In this document: positions 9,483 through 16,217 of the stretch, one piece after another
Numbering within the stretch: position 1 is the first letter of the stretch
Layout of the letters: every line of letters starts with the position of its first letter
DNA from: an uncultured Erysipelotrichaceae bacterium
Lineage (GTDB): Bacteria; Bacillota_I; Bacilli_A; RF39; UBA660
Length of the DNA: 16,368 nucleotides
Direction: 5' to 3'
NCBI GenBank assembly: GCA_902797005.1
Contig: CADBRE010000101.1
Coordinates: forward strand, 1 to 16,368
Translations under genes and position numbers: made by a program
The notes under the pieces: generated by a model
What the model was told of the DNA's origin: nothing
Database searches by the model: none
The model's input: the letters and a program-made list of their open reading frames with translations, nothing else

Positions 9483-10093
9483 TAGAAATCAACTCCTCCC
9501 AATATTCTAACTGAGCCATTTGTTTTTCTTGTATCTATGCTATTTTTCTTTTCTATGTATCTTTCATAGAAATATTTACCATAATTGCTTATCATATCCA
9601 TCTTTAAAAGGTCTGCAGCTATTCCATAAGGCATTATTTCTAAAAGTAGTGGATCTAATTCAAAGGTATAAGATTTATCATGTGCTGCTCTTTTTGCTTC
9701 TATTTCTTCTTCAGTTTCTCCGCTAAATGAAGTTTTACATAGTTCAGGATATTTATAGTAATAAACATCTAAGCTTCCTACATAATCTTCTGGCAAAATA
9801 AGTATTTTATCAATCGGATTCTGATAATCAACTTCTTTATCAAAAATAATACTAACTAACTGATAACAATCATCAATATAATCTTCTAGATTAATTGTCT
9901 TGTCATCATTTTCACTTATTTCTATTTTTAGATTAGCACCTATTTTTCTGTATGGCATTAAATCCATTTGTATTTGGTTTACAACACCATTTATCTTGTT
10001 TACAACATCTTCATCTTCCGCTAATGCAGAATATTCTGGATTGTATTCTTCTATTAGACTAAATGTCTTTTCCTTCATTTCCTTTAGTGTCAT
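9482..10093 (-). CDS. Head-tail adaptor (P22 gp4-like portal-binding protein), 203 aa
   Basis: ATG 9 bases after GGGGAGG. The reading frame starts inside the end of the upstream gene, overlapping it by 35 bases, and ends in a TAGTG overlap with the tail-hub gene. The sequence is mostly helical: KEMKEKTFSLIEEYNPEY, then VVNKINGVVNQIQMDLMPYRKIG, a beta part (INLEDYIDDCYQLVSIIFD, VYYYKYPEL), then LDPLLLEIMPYGIAADLLKMD and a helix YGKYFYERYIEKKNSI ending near NGSVRILGGVDF. This helix-beta-helix plan with 'l....lPygia..ll..d' and a long last helix is typical of adaptor/connector proteins that dock on the portal ring (P22 gp4, HK97 gp6, T7 gp11 types). The gene order coat-adaptor-hub agrees. Residues like those of the P22 gp4 cell-wall hydrolase activity are not evident. 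Confidence 0.68.
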   Translation of the reverse strand: MTLKEMKEKTFSLIEEYNPEYSALAEDEDVVNKINGVVNQIQMDLMPYRKIGANLKIEISENDDKTINLEDYIDDCYQLVSIIFDKEVDYQNPIDKILILPEDYVGSLDVYYYKYPELCKTSFSGETEEEIEAKRAAHDKSYTFELDPLLLEIMPYGIAADLLKMDMISNYGKYFYERYIEKKNSIDTRKTNGSVRILGGVDF

Positions 10094-10439
10094 CTTTTAT
10101 TTCCTCCCCACTATATATTTCTTCAATTTCACCTATTGTCTTTTTTAATTCTTCTAATGTACATACACTTGCTTGAGGTATAATAAATCCTTCTAATTCG
10201 CTCCATATTAAGACTGTACCTTCAGGCACTTTTACTGAGACTTTAGAGTATTCCTCTATCGAATATTGCCCCTGCTCTTGTTTGGTTTCTATGGTAGTAG
10301 TTAATGTTAAATCTTTAAACTCTTGCTTAACCCTTCCATCTTCGGTTTGTTCAGTAAATTCAGTATCTTTAAACACTTTCTTTCCATATAATTGTTTTAA
10401 ATTAGGAGTTATTGTATAGTATTCTATCTTTTCTTTCAT
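10059..10439 (-). CDS. Conserved-looking small virion-region protein of unknown function, 126 aa
   Basis: The longest frame begins at GTG 10466, but that codon lies inside a hairpin arm and has no ribosome binding site. ATG 10439 follows AAAGGAA by about 7 bases and is chosen. The protein has a beta-rich N-terminal half (YYTITPNLKQLYGKKVF, DLTLTTTIETK) and a central turn VPEGTVLIWSELEGFIIP, followed by a helix CTLEELKKTIGEIEEIY and an acidic-basic tail. The 'P.GT.L.W...EG.I.P' then 'T.EE' pattern resembles small proteins seen near head genes in Firmicutes phages, but I cannot assign a function. Position directly after the major capsid gene allows a decoration, head-fibre or head-completion role. 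Its end overlaps the adaptor gene by 35 bases. No membrane segment or enzyme motif is visible. Confidence 0.7.
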   Translation of the reverse strand: MKEKIEYYTITPNLKQLYGKKVFKDTEFTEQTEDGRVKQEFKDLTLTTTIETKQEQGQYSIEEYSKVSVKVPEGTVLIWSELEGFIIPQASVCTLEELKKTIGEIEEIYSGEEIKDDTKGNEGKDI

Positions 10440-10463
10440 AATCTTTTCCTTTCTGGTTATGTT

Positions 10464-10482
10464 CACCGGAGTTGCACCGGTG
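10464..10482 (-). promoter_or_regulatory. Stable GC-rich hairpin in the leader of the 126-aa gene
   Basis: On the minus strand CACCGG pairs with CCGGTG around the 7-base loop TGCAACT, in a region otherwise mostly A/T. It lies about 25 bases upstream of the chosen ATG, outside the ribosome binding site, and no U-tract follows. It could be an mRNA 5'-end stabiliser, a processing signal or a protein-binding site. Function is unknown. Confidence 0.5.
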
Positions 10483-10505
10483 TAATACTCTTAACATAAT
10501 AATAG

Positions 10506-10525
10506 AGGGGCAAATAATTGCCCCT
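10506..10525 (-). terminator. Hairpin just after the major capsid gene (weak intrinsic terminator or 3' stabiliser)
   Basis: AGGGGCAA pairs perfectly with TTGCCCCT around a TTAT loop on the minus strand, starting 4 bases after the capsid stop codon. The bases after it are CTATTATTATG, a poor U-tract, so termination would be partial at best. A hairpin here fits lowering expression of downstream tail genes relative to capsid, or protecting the capsid mRNA 3' end. Seen: the perfect 8-bp stem. Inferred: its role. Confidence 0.55.
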
Positions 10526-10529
10526 TTAA

Positions 10530-11378
10530 TTACATTGCAGTTTTAATTACAACTATTTCTTCAGGTCTTACAACCTTAGCACCGAATGCATATAATCCTT
10601 TTAATGCATCTTCAAAACTGTCTTGTGGTCTATAAGCTTCTACTTTATTGATTTGTTCAACGAAAGCTATAGCATGTTCAGTTCTTAGAATGTTGTAATA
10701 AGTGTCATCTGCTCCAGTACCTGTTGCAGTTCTACCTGTAGGCAATAGGTTTTCTATAGTAATGTTAGCATTACCATATTTACCTACTATACCTTTCTTT
10801 GCCATTTCAACATTGTTAGTTAATAACTCTGTCATAGATGGTCTTAGAACTTTGTGGAATGCAGGTGCTACTTCTAGCCAATAAGTTTCTGATACTTTAC
10901 AATTATTCTTATAAAGTACTTCAAAACCATCTTCAACTTTGTCTAAAGCATTAGCTTTTGTAACTGTTCCACCATTAACTGATGCTATTGTTGGAGTAGC
11001 TGCCTCAACACCAGCTTTAACTAGTGATGCTACATACTTGTCTCCTTCTTCCGCTAAAGCTAAAGAACCTTCTTTAGCACTTGCTTCAAGTGCACCAGGA
11101 ACAGTTTGAGCTTTTAAGATATCATCAAAACCAATATTGAAATATTTGAATTGGTCGATTGTAATATCTTGACTTGTGCTAGATATAGCATCTCTTGTGA
11201 TTGCTGTACCAGGTACATAAGTTCTTACTGTAGGTCTTACAGCATTTAATATTCTTACCTTGTCTGCATTTTTACTATCTCTTTCATATTTGAAATCACA
11301 GTGATTTCTAAGGCTTGTGATAGTTTCAAGCGCTCTTTCATAGGCTTTATGCCAAATTGTTTGTTTTGCATTATTCAT
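10530..11378 (-). CDS. Major capsid protein (HK97 fold), 282 aa
   Basis: ATG follows AAAGGAGAGG by about 8 bases. It is placed straight after an acidic scaffold gene. The N-terminal helix (WHKAYERALETITSLRNHCDF) leads into VRILNAVRPTVRTYVPG and ISSTSQDITIDQFKYFNIGFDD, which is consistent with the E-loop and spine region of HK97-fold coat proteins in P22-like and Firmicutes phages. Then EASAKEGSLALAEEGDKYVASLVKAG forms the long spine helix, and a P/A-domain follows (FEVLYKNNCKVSETYWLEVAPAFHKVLRP, ITIENLLPTG, YNILRTEHAIAFVEQINKVEAYRP, FGAKVVRPEEIVVIKTAM). The codon use is less extreme and the protein lacks Asn-rich runs, as expected for a highly expressed gene. At 282 residues it lacks room for a large insertion domain such as that of P22 coat. 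No cleavable delta domain is seen, so scaffolding is separate. Confidence 0.88.
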   Translation of the reverse strand: MNNAKQTIWHKAYERALETITSLRNHCDFKYERDSKNADKVRILNAVRPTVRTYVPGTAITRDAISSTSQDITIDQFKYFNIGFDDILKAQTVPGALEASAKEGSLALAEEGDKYVASLVKAGVEAATPTIASVNGGTVTKANALDKVEDGFEVLYKNNCKVSETYWLEVAPAFHKVLRPSMTELLTNNVEMAKKGIVGKYGNANITIENLLPTGRTATGTGADDTYYNILRTEHAIAFVEQINKVEAYRPQDSFEDALKGLYAFGAKVVRPEEIVVIKTAM

Positions 11379-11404
11379 ATTTTATCCTCTCCTTTATCAA
11401 TGCA

Positions 11405-12229
11405 TTAGGAAGTCATAGATTTTCTTACAGCTTCCCATACACCTGGCTTATCTAGGTCTTCAAGAGTTAACTTATCTATTTCCTCATCACTATAATAAGT
11501 TTTTTCATAAGAATCTTTATTACCTCTCATACTTCCAGGTGTTTCAACCTTTTTCTTGGGTTGTATAGTTTTATAAAGACTATAAACTTCTTCAATAGGT
11601 GTATTAGGGTTAAACTTATTTTTAAACGCTTTAAAATCAGCATCTTTAAGTAAGTCTTCCTTTGCGCCTAGTTTTAATAGTTCTCTTTTTTCATTAACTT
11701 CAGTAAGTCTATCTCCTAAAGTTGTGAAAACTATTTTTTCACGTTCTGATAAGTTCTTATAACCGATTTTAGCAAGTCTATTAGCTTCTTCAAGCATAGC
11801 TTCCTCGCCATCTTCAATTATTTGCTCTGCTTCATCACGTGCAAGTACTTCTATCTCTCTAGCAGTATAACTAGGTTGATATTCTGGTAAATCATAACCT
11901 TCGTTTTTGTAGAAATCACGTAAGTTTTTATTTACTTCATTAATGTCATTACCACCTACTGCTTGTTTTACTACATTGGCGGTATCTTTGTAGATTGACA
12001 TTTCTTTTTCGTATTTATCCATCTTACGAGCCACTCTTCTATCAACAATTCTGTCGATTTCTTCTTGGGTATAAAATCTACCTTTTTGTTCTTCTTTTGT
12101 TTCTTCAACTTCTTCTTTAGAATCAGCTTCAGCGGTGTCAGTTAACTCTACACCTTCCACTATTTCTTCTGATGTTTGTGCTTCATCATTTTCAGTAGTT
12201 TCTACTACATCTTGAACTTCTTCGTTCAT
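11405..12229 (-). CDS. Scaffold protein for capsid assembly, 274 aa
   Basis: ATG 6-7 bases after AGGAAGGAG. The first 50 residues are almost entirely Glu, Asp, Thr and Val (a disordered acidic head). A basic segment follows (YTQEEIDRIVDRRVARKMDKYEKE), then coiled coil with alternating acidic and basic residues to about residue 200, and a charged C-terminal part with PKKKVETPGSMRG and a last helix LEDLDKPGVWEAVRKSM. An acidic disordered N-terminus with a helical body, directly upstream of the major capsid gene and downstream of the portal, is the standard signature of phage scaffolding proteins. It is expected to direct coat polymerisation inside the procapsid and then leave. No protease motif is seen. 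Identification rests on composition, helicity and position. Confidence 0.82.
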   Translation of the reverse strand: MNEEVQDVVETTENDEAQTSEEIVEGVELTDTAEADSKEEVEETKEEQKGRFYTQEEIDRIVDRRVARKMDKYEKEMSIYKDTANVVKQAVGGNDINEVNKNLRDFYKNEGYDLPEYQPSYTAREIEVLARDEAEQIIEDGEEAMLEEANRLAKIGYKNLSEREKIVFTTLGDRLTEVNEKRELLKLGAKEDLLKDADFKAFKNKFNPNTPIEEVYSLYKTIQPKKKVETPGSMRGNKDSYEKTYYSDEEIDKLTLEDLDKPGVWEAVRKSMTS

Positions 12230-12302
12230 GTTTTCTCCTTCCTATTTTTAAGTGTTTGCTTCACTAATCCTATAGCTTTTAAAGTCATCAATGCTTTGGA
12301 CT

Positions 12303-12342
12303 ATTGAACAAGCGACTAATGTAGGATAGTTGCTTGTTCAAT
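12303..12342. repeat. Perfect 11-bp inverted repeat spanning the portal stop codon
   Basis: ATTGAACAAGC at 12303-12313 and GCTTGTTCAAT at 12332-12342 are exact inverted copies separated by 18 bases. One arm lies inside the portal coding sequence (Ile-Glu-Gln-Ala codons); the other is in the 86-base gap before the scaffold gene. The portal TAG lies in the loop. No U-tract follows, so it is not a classical terminator. It could shape the portal-scaffold mRNA or mark an RNase site separating low-level portal from high-level scaffold/capsid expression. Confidence 0.65.
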
Positions 12343-14004
12343 CATTCTTTGCCCTACTTGATCTATTGCTTCAATGTTCTGCCAGTCGCTTACTTGTCTT
12401 TGAGCTTGTTGTTTCATCATATTCGCTTGTTCATCAATTGCAGCTATTTGTTTTTGAGCTTCTTTCCGTTTCTTTAAAATGTTTTCAAGTTTAACTTTAG
12501 GCATTACTGAGTCTGTATCAAGTGATTCAACATATTCTTCTAATGAAATAGCACCGCTTGTAAACATGTTTTCAAGTGATAACTCTTGTGCATATTTGTC
12601 AAATGCTCCTTTAGGAGTTATATCTACTTTTACACTTGTTTTAAGTGCTTCTAAAACATAAGAAGGCACAGTTTGAAGTTCTTTTGTTACTTCTCCAGTT
12701 AAATCATTTGTTACATCTACTTCTATTTGTAATCCATTTTCAGCATATACTTGCCACATTTCAAACCATATTCTCGCTATATCTTCTAGGAATGCTTTAA
12801 GTCCGATAACTTGGTCATTTAATGGCTGATTTTGTGCATTCTGAACGGCTAATATTGCTCTACCACTTGCACTTTCAGGATTAATATTTCCTGTTGTTGC
12901 ATCTCCGGCATTATTTAAGTCTCTAGAATAGTTAATTAATTCACTTTGGAACTTCTCACTATCAGGGCTCATTTGAGCAGGTGTAGTATTCATAAACACT
13001 TCATTAGCTCTTGTATTGCCCATATCTTTAAACTTAATTGTGGCGCCTATTCTATTTACGGCATCTACATTTTCAACTGCATCTACATTTACCACCTTTT
13101 GTGGATATGCTGTGTTTTTTACACTTAATGCTCTTCTCATAGCTGTTTTATTCGTTTCTATCTGATTAGGTATTAATTGTCTTACTTCGCCTATTCCTCT
13201 TGCGTTTCCTTCTTGGTCTTCCCAGTTAAAATGTGCTACCGGATAAAGAGTTAATCCTGTATCATAATCTTCTTTTAAAGTACAGTATTTTGTAGATTGG
13301 CTAAAGTGTATTGTTCCATTTTCTCTATACATTTTAGTTATTAGCCAGCATTTATCTTCTAGTTCTTCTTTAGCACTATCTCCTGATGCATTATGAGTAT
13401 CATTATCACCCACAATAGACATTATTTCTAATTCATCTTTTTTTAGGTCAGTAGCCATTTTTCTAAGCTCTAAAACAGTCTTTCTTTGCCTTATTAATAT
13501 GTAAGGTTGTAATTGTATTTCTTCTTCGTTTTCATCACCATACATAATGTCATTTTTACTTATTACTTCATTTATTGGTGAATCAATATTTTCATCATAA
13601 TCTACATAACAAATAGCTTCATCATTAATAGCACTTTGTTTTGCCCACTTCTTTATTTTCTTATCCATAAAGTCTGTATCCCACACTTTAGAGGCCTTTT
13701 TATTAAGTAAATCACATGTTTTTTGTGCTATCTCATAAAACTCTACATTCTCTATATTTTCAGGGCTATAATTAACTGCAAATAAGTTTGAAGTAATGAT
13801 TGATACTTTATGTTTAACTACCGGCTTAATAAAATTGTGCTGTATTTTTTCGACACCTTCTATTTTTAATCCTGCCCATTGGTCGCCATTATACATTCGA
13901 TAGTTTAAATCGGTATCTGAATAAATGTTTCGCCTTTGCATAAAGTTTTCAGATTTTTTGTACAATAACCACGTTTCAGTTTCTTTTAGTTCTTCTAAAT
14001 CCAT
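12316..14004 (-). CDS. Portal protein (P22 gp1-like), 562 aa
   Basis: ATG 8 bases after TAGGAGG. The N-terminal helix region (MQRRNIYSDTDLNYRMYNGDQW) and GVEKIQHNFIKPVVKHKVSIITSN at about 55-80 are hallmark segments of P22-type portals. Central region: YILIRQRKTVLELRKMA, then YPVAHFNWEDQEGNARGIGEVRQLIPNQIETNKTAMRRA (about 255-290). The conserved GDATTGNINPESASGRAI unit (about 365-385) and a long helix follow. The C-terminus (from about 500) is Gln-rich coiled coil (KKRKEAQKQIAAIDEQANMMKQQAQRQ), fitting a short barrel or crown. Length (P22 gp1 is 725) suggests a reduced barrel. It forms the dodecameric ring at one vertex that the terminase docks on and DNA passes through. It lies after the terminase and small membrane genes and before scaffold, as expected. 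Confidence 0.85.
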   Translation of the reverse strand: MDLEELKETETWLLYKKSENFMQRRNIYSDTDLNYRMYNGDQWAGLKIEGVEKIQHNFIKPVVKHKVSIITSNLFAVNYSPENIENVEFYEIAQKTCDLLNKKASKVWDTDFMDKKIKKWAKQSAINDEAICYVDYDENIDSPINEVISKNDIMYGDENEEEIQLQPYILIRQRKTVLELRKMATDLKKDELEIMSIVGDNDTHNASGDSAKEELEDKCWLITKMYRENGTIHFSQSTKYCTLKEDYDTGLTLYPVAHFNWEDQEGNARGIGEVRQLIPNQIETNKTAMRRALSVKNTAYPQKVVNVDAVENVDAVNRIGATIKFKDMGNTRANEVFMNTTPAQMSPDSEKFQSELINYSRDLNNAGDATTGNINPESASGRAILAVQNAQNQPLNDQVIGLKAFLEDIARIWFEMWQVYAENGLQIEVDVTNDLTGEVTKELQTVPSYVLEALKTSVKVDITPKGAFDKYAQELSLENMFTSGAISLEEYVESLDTDSVMPKVKLENILKKRKEAQKQIAAIDEQANMMKQQAQRQVSDWQNIEAIDQVGQRMIEQATILH

Positions 14005-14014
14005 ACCTTACCTC

Positions 14015-14260
14015 CTATCTAGGAATATCTTCTTGCCCTATTCCTGAGCCATTATAATTATCAATGTTTTTCATGTTAGTATTCATTATCTCTTGCTCTC
14101 TTTGATTGCTTCTATATTCTTTTCGTGCATCAATAGTTCTTCTTATACTAGGTTTTTCTATATGTTCATCATTCTTTATTTTAGATCCATAATATAACCC
14201 TAACCAGAAAGATAACAAAATAAAAAAGCCGAATACTAGGCTCGTTATCATTGTAATCAT
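14015..14260 (-). CDS. Small single-span membrane protein between terminase and portal, 81 aa
   Basis: ATG follows AAGGAAAATA and overlaps the stop of the preceding 29-residue gene by one base (TAATG). Residues about 3-25 are one strong hydrophobic segment (MITSLVFGFFILLSFWLGLYYG), followed by a polar, charged tail (KIKNDEHIEKPSIRRTIDARKEYRSNQREQ) and an Asn/Gly-rich end. The plus-charged tail after the helix suggests the C-terminus stays in the cytoplasm. I do not recognise a family. It is not clearly a holin, which usually has two or more spans, and it lies between packaging genes rather than near lysis genes. A role in membrane anchoring, or as a small spanin- or holin-like piece, is guesswork. 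Confidence 0.7.
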   Translation of the reverse strand: MITMITSLVFGFFILLSFWLGLYYGSKIKNDEHIEKPSIRRTIDARKEYRSNQREQEIMNTNMKNIDNYNGSGIGQEDIPR

Positions 14261-14349
14261 TATTTTCCTTCTTTCTTTGCTGCTCTTTTTGGTTTTTCTT
14301 CTATTACTATTTCTTGTTTTCTTCTTTCTCTTAAAACTTTCTTTTTCAT
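14260..14349 (-). CDS. Small basic peptide, 29 aa, coupled to large terminase
   Basis: A 30-codon frame whose ATG overlaps the large-terminase TGA (ATGA) and whose TAA overlaps the next ATG (TAATG). A strong GGAGAGGAGA lies 9 bases before the ATG, inside the end of the terminase gene. The peptide is about half Lys, Arg and Glu (MKKKVLRERRKQEIVIEE, then KPKRAAKKEGK), with a positive excess, so binding to nucleic acid or an acidic partner is possible. Because both junctions are tight overlaps and the ribosome binding site is strong, I think it is a real gene missed by length cut-offs. It resembles no family I know. It might only exist to couple translation of the membrane protein to the terminase. 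Confidence 0.6.
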   Translation of the reverse strand: MKKKVLRERRKQEIVIEEKPKRAAKKEGK

Positions 14350-15710
14350 ATCACTATTATCTCCTCTCCTATTTCACTATTTCTTGGTCTTTCAAATTCA
14401 AAGTTGAAAGTTGTTTCTTTGTTAACTATTTCTTTGCTAGGTGCTGTCCTACTTACACAGAAGTATCTTAAAGCATCTGTAATGTGTGTTAGTTCATGTG
14501 GTTCTGTTGCTACATCATTTGGATTCTTATCATCATGTTGTAATTGTGGTAAACATCTGATTATATTCAGGCAATTACTGAATATCTTTAAGTCACAATC
14601 TTCTATTACTTCATTTGTTTGTTCATGTCTTACTTTTCTAGGTTTCAACCACTCCTTAACATTTAACCAACCTGCTACTCTATTGTTACTTGCTTTTGTA
14701 AACATCAGTCCTTCATCTCTAAATAACTCAAATGTGCTTTTGCCTGTATCTCTATTTCTATTCCATAAGTCAGGTGGTGCGTATATATTCTTTATGTTTT
14801 CCTTTCTTATGTAACTTCTTAGTACTTGTGCTGCTTCACTTACAATTAAGTTATCTCTGTGGATTTCTTTATAAGCATAGGCATGTCCTTTTGTATCTAC
14901 CGCAAAGAATAATACCGCAAACATATCTAGTCCGTAGTCTAGTGCTATATATTTATCCCAGTATTCTGGTATCTCAAATGGCTCTATTACATGTAGGCTT
15001 CTTTTATATTCAGGAAAGAATTGGCCATCAAATACATCCCAATTACCATATAGCATTGCCTGTTTTCTATCTTCTGGCAAATTTTCTAGTATTCTAACAT
15101 AATTTGGATCGTGTTCCATTAAATATTTATTCTCATATACATTAGATGGTATGAATAAATAATCATCTGAGCTTTCTGTTCCTACATATTCTTTATCAAT
15201 GAATAACCTTTTAACCCATTGATGACCAACACCACCAGGATTGCATGTAAAATACATTCTTGGAACAAATACTTCTTTCATATTCCCACTCATACGATTA
15301 GATTCAGTTAGTGCTTGGAATTGAAATTCAGTAAACATTGTTGCTTCTTCCATTGTTATTACTTCGTAAGCTTGTCCTTGGTACTGTAACACATCTTTTT
15401 CGGCGTCACAATATCCTAGAACTATTCTTGAACCATTAGGAAATATAAACTCTTTTGTGCTTTCTTTAAATACTGCTATACCCTTTAACATCTTTTGTAA
15501 TTGTAAAACGTGATTCTCACGTAATTCTTTTAATGTCCTACGCAATAATAATATTTGTATTCCAGGATAATTAAGTGCTAATAAACACATTTTAATTCTA
15601 GATATATGTGATTTACCACCACCACGGCTCCCACCATAACATATATATTTATTTCTTGCTTTACAAAACTCTATCTGTTTAGGATACAACTCACCAATAT
15701 CGAACGTCAT
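14346..15710 (-). CDS. terL: Terminase large subunit (packaging ATPase-nuclease), 454 aa
   Basis: ATG 8 bases after AAAGGA, in an ATGA overlap with the small subunit. ATPase part: Walker A GGSRGGGKS near residues 26-34; Arg-rich LLLRRTLKELREN near 54-66; a Walker B-like YEVITMEEAT near 115-124, where the usual Asp-Glu pair reads Glu-Glu; coupling motif FTCNPGG near 154-160. Nuclease part (RNase H fold): ALDYG near 257-261, PPDLW near 313-317 and THITDAL near 409-415 supply the acidic residues D259, D315 and D413 (approximate). It hydrolyses ATP to pump DNA through the portal and cuts concatemers. Length is typical of the compact terminase family in Firmicutes phages. The Walker B substitution is the one odd point; the enzyme otherwise looks intact. 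Headful versus site-specific packaging cannot be told. Confidence 0.93.
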   Translation of the reverse strand: MTFDIGELYPKQIEFCKARNKYICYGGSRGGGKSHISRIKMCLLALNYPGIQILLLRRTLKELRENHVLQLQKMLKGIAVFKESTKEFIFPNGSRIVLGYCDAEKDVLQYQGQAYEVITMEEATMFTEFQFQALTESNRMSGNMKEVFVPRMYFTCNPGGVGHQWVKRLFIDKEYVGTESSDDYLFIPSNVYENKYLMEHDPNYVRILENLPEDRKQAMLYGNWDVFDGQFFPEYKRSLHVIEPFEIPEYWDKYIALDYGLDMFAVLFFAVDTKGHAYAYKEIHRDNLIVSEAAQVLRSYIRKENIKNIYAPPDLWNRNRDTGKSTFELFRDEGLMFTKASNNRVAGWLNVKEWLKPRKVRHEQTNEVIEDCDLKIFSNCLNIIRCLPQLQHDDKNPNDVATEPHELTHITDALRYFCVSRTAPSKEIVNKETTFNFEFERPRNSEIGEEIIVI

Positions 15711-16078
15711 TGACTAAGTTCCTTTATTTCATCAGACATTTTGATTGTTATTGAATCATTGTTAGTTGATTCGCCTTTAGCAAGCGCTCTTTTATCGTAT
15801 AACGTGCCTATAGCTGTTGTTAGATTGTTAATAGGTATATCATCTCTATCTAATCCCTTATCTAATTTATCTAGTGCCTTATTTAATAGTCTTGTTGTTG
15901 TTTCTATAAAGCTTTCCTTTTCTTGCTCGTACATTTTCGGATTTTCTTCAACTATTTTCTTAACAGTTTTATCACTTACTCCCGTTTCTTTTGATGTAGC
16001 ACTGTAAGAATTAGTCCTTACATGGCTTTTTATTACTTCCACTTTTTTCTTAGTTGTTGTCTTTACTCCACTTGCCAT
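15707..16078 (-). CDS. terS: Terminase small subunit (DNA-recognition), 123 aa
   Basis: ATG 10 bases after AGGAG; the gene follows the tRNA by 39 bases. Residues about 13-48 (VEVIKSHVRTNSYSATSKET, GVSDKTVKKIVEENPKM) form a helix-turn-helix like that of phage small terminases. Helices about 50-105 (EKESFIETTTRLLNKALDKL, NLTTAIGTLYDKRALAKGES) should oligomerise. The C-terminal tail (MSDEIKELSQ) would contact the large subunit. It binds the packaging site and loads the large subunit, and the ATGA overlap implies coupled, near-stoichiometric synthesis. It has no ATPase motif. The call depends on the HTH plus position right before terL and on usual family length. Confidence 0.85.
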   Translation of the reverse strand: MASGVKTTTKKKVEVIKSHVRTNSYSATSKETGVSDKTVKKIVEENPKMYEQEKESFIETTTRLLNKALDKLDKGLDRDDIPINNLTTAIGTLYDKRALAKGESTNNDSITIKMSDEIKELSQ

Positions 16079-16117
16079 TTTTTATCATCTCCTATTTTAT
16101 TGAGTTTGCTTCTCATT

Positions 16118-16191
16118 TGGTTGCATCTCTAAGAATCGAACTTAGATTACAAGAGTCAAAGTCTTGTGTCCTGCCGTTAGACGAAGATGCA
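16118..16191 (-). tRNA. tRNA-Gln (anticodon UUG), CCA encoded
   Basis: All four arms fold on the minus strand. Acceptor TGCATCT pairs with AGATGCA (7 bp, U1-A72 as in tRNA-Gln). The D arm contains AACGGCA. Anticodon stem CAAGA/TCTTG encloses loop CTTTGAC with anticodon TTG. T arm CTAAG/CTTAG has loop TTCGATT. Discriminator A is followed by encoded CCA. Length is 74 bases. It reads CAA codons, which are abundant in the Gln-rich late proteins here. It lies 4 bases after the U-tract of a terminator and 39 bases before terS, so its transcript probably comes from read-through. Confidence 0.93.
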
Positions 16192-16195
16192 ATAT

Positions 16196-16217
16196 AAAAA
16201 GCCTACCATTGTAGGCT
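16196..16217 (-). terminator. Intrinsic terminator at the 3' end of the right-edge RNA
   Basis: Perfect 7-bp stem AGCCTAC/GTAGGCT around loop AATG on the minus strand, followed by TTTTTATATT (partly the leader of the tRNA). The T-run begins at the base of the stem. This is a standard rho-independent terminator. It ends transcription entering from beyond the window edge, so the late genes after it need read-through or antitermination. Confidence 0.85.

Noticed and set aside
10440-10466. GTG start extending the 126-aa protein by nine residues
   Set aside because: The GTG lies inside a hairpin arm without a ribosome binding site, while ATG 10439 has AAAGGAA at good spacing.
16066-16116. 17-codon frame starting right after the tRNA CCA and overlapping the terS start
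   Set aside because: No ribosome binding site, and its start lies against the mature tRNA 3' end; terS has its own AGGAG and ATG.
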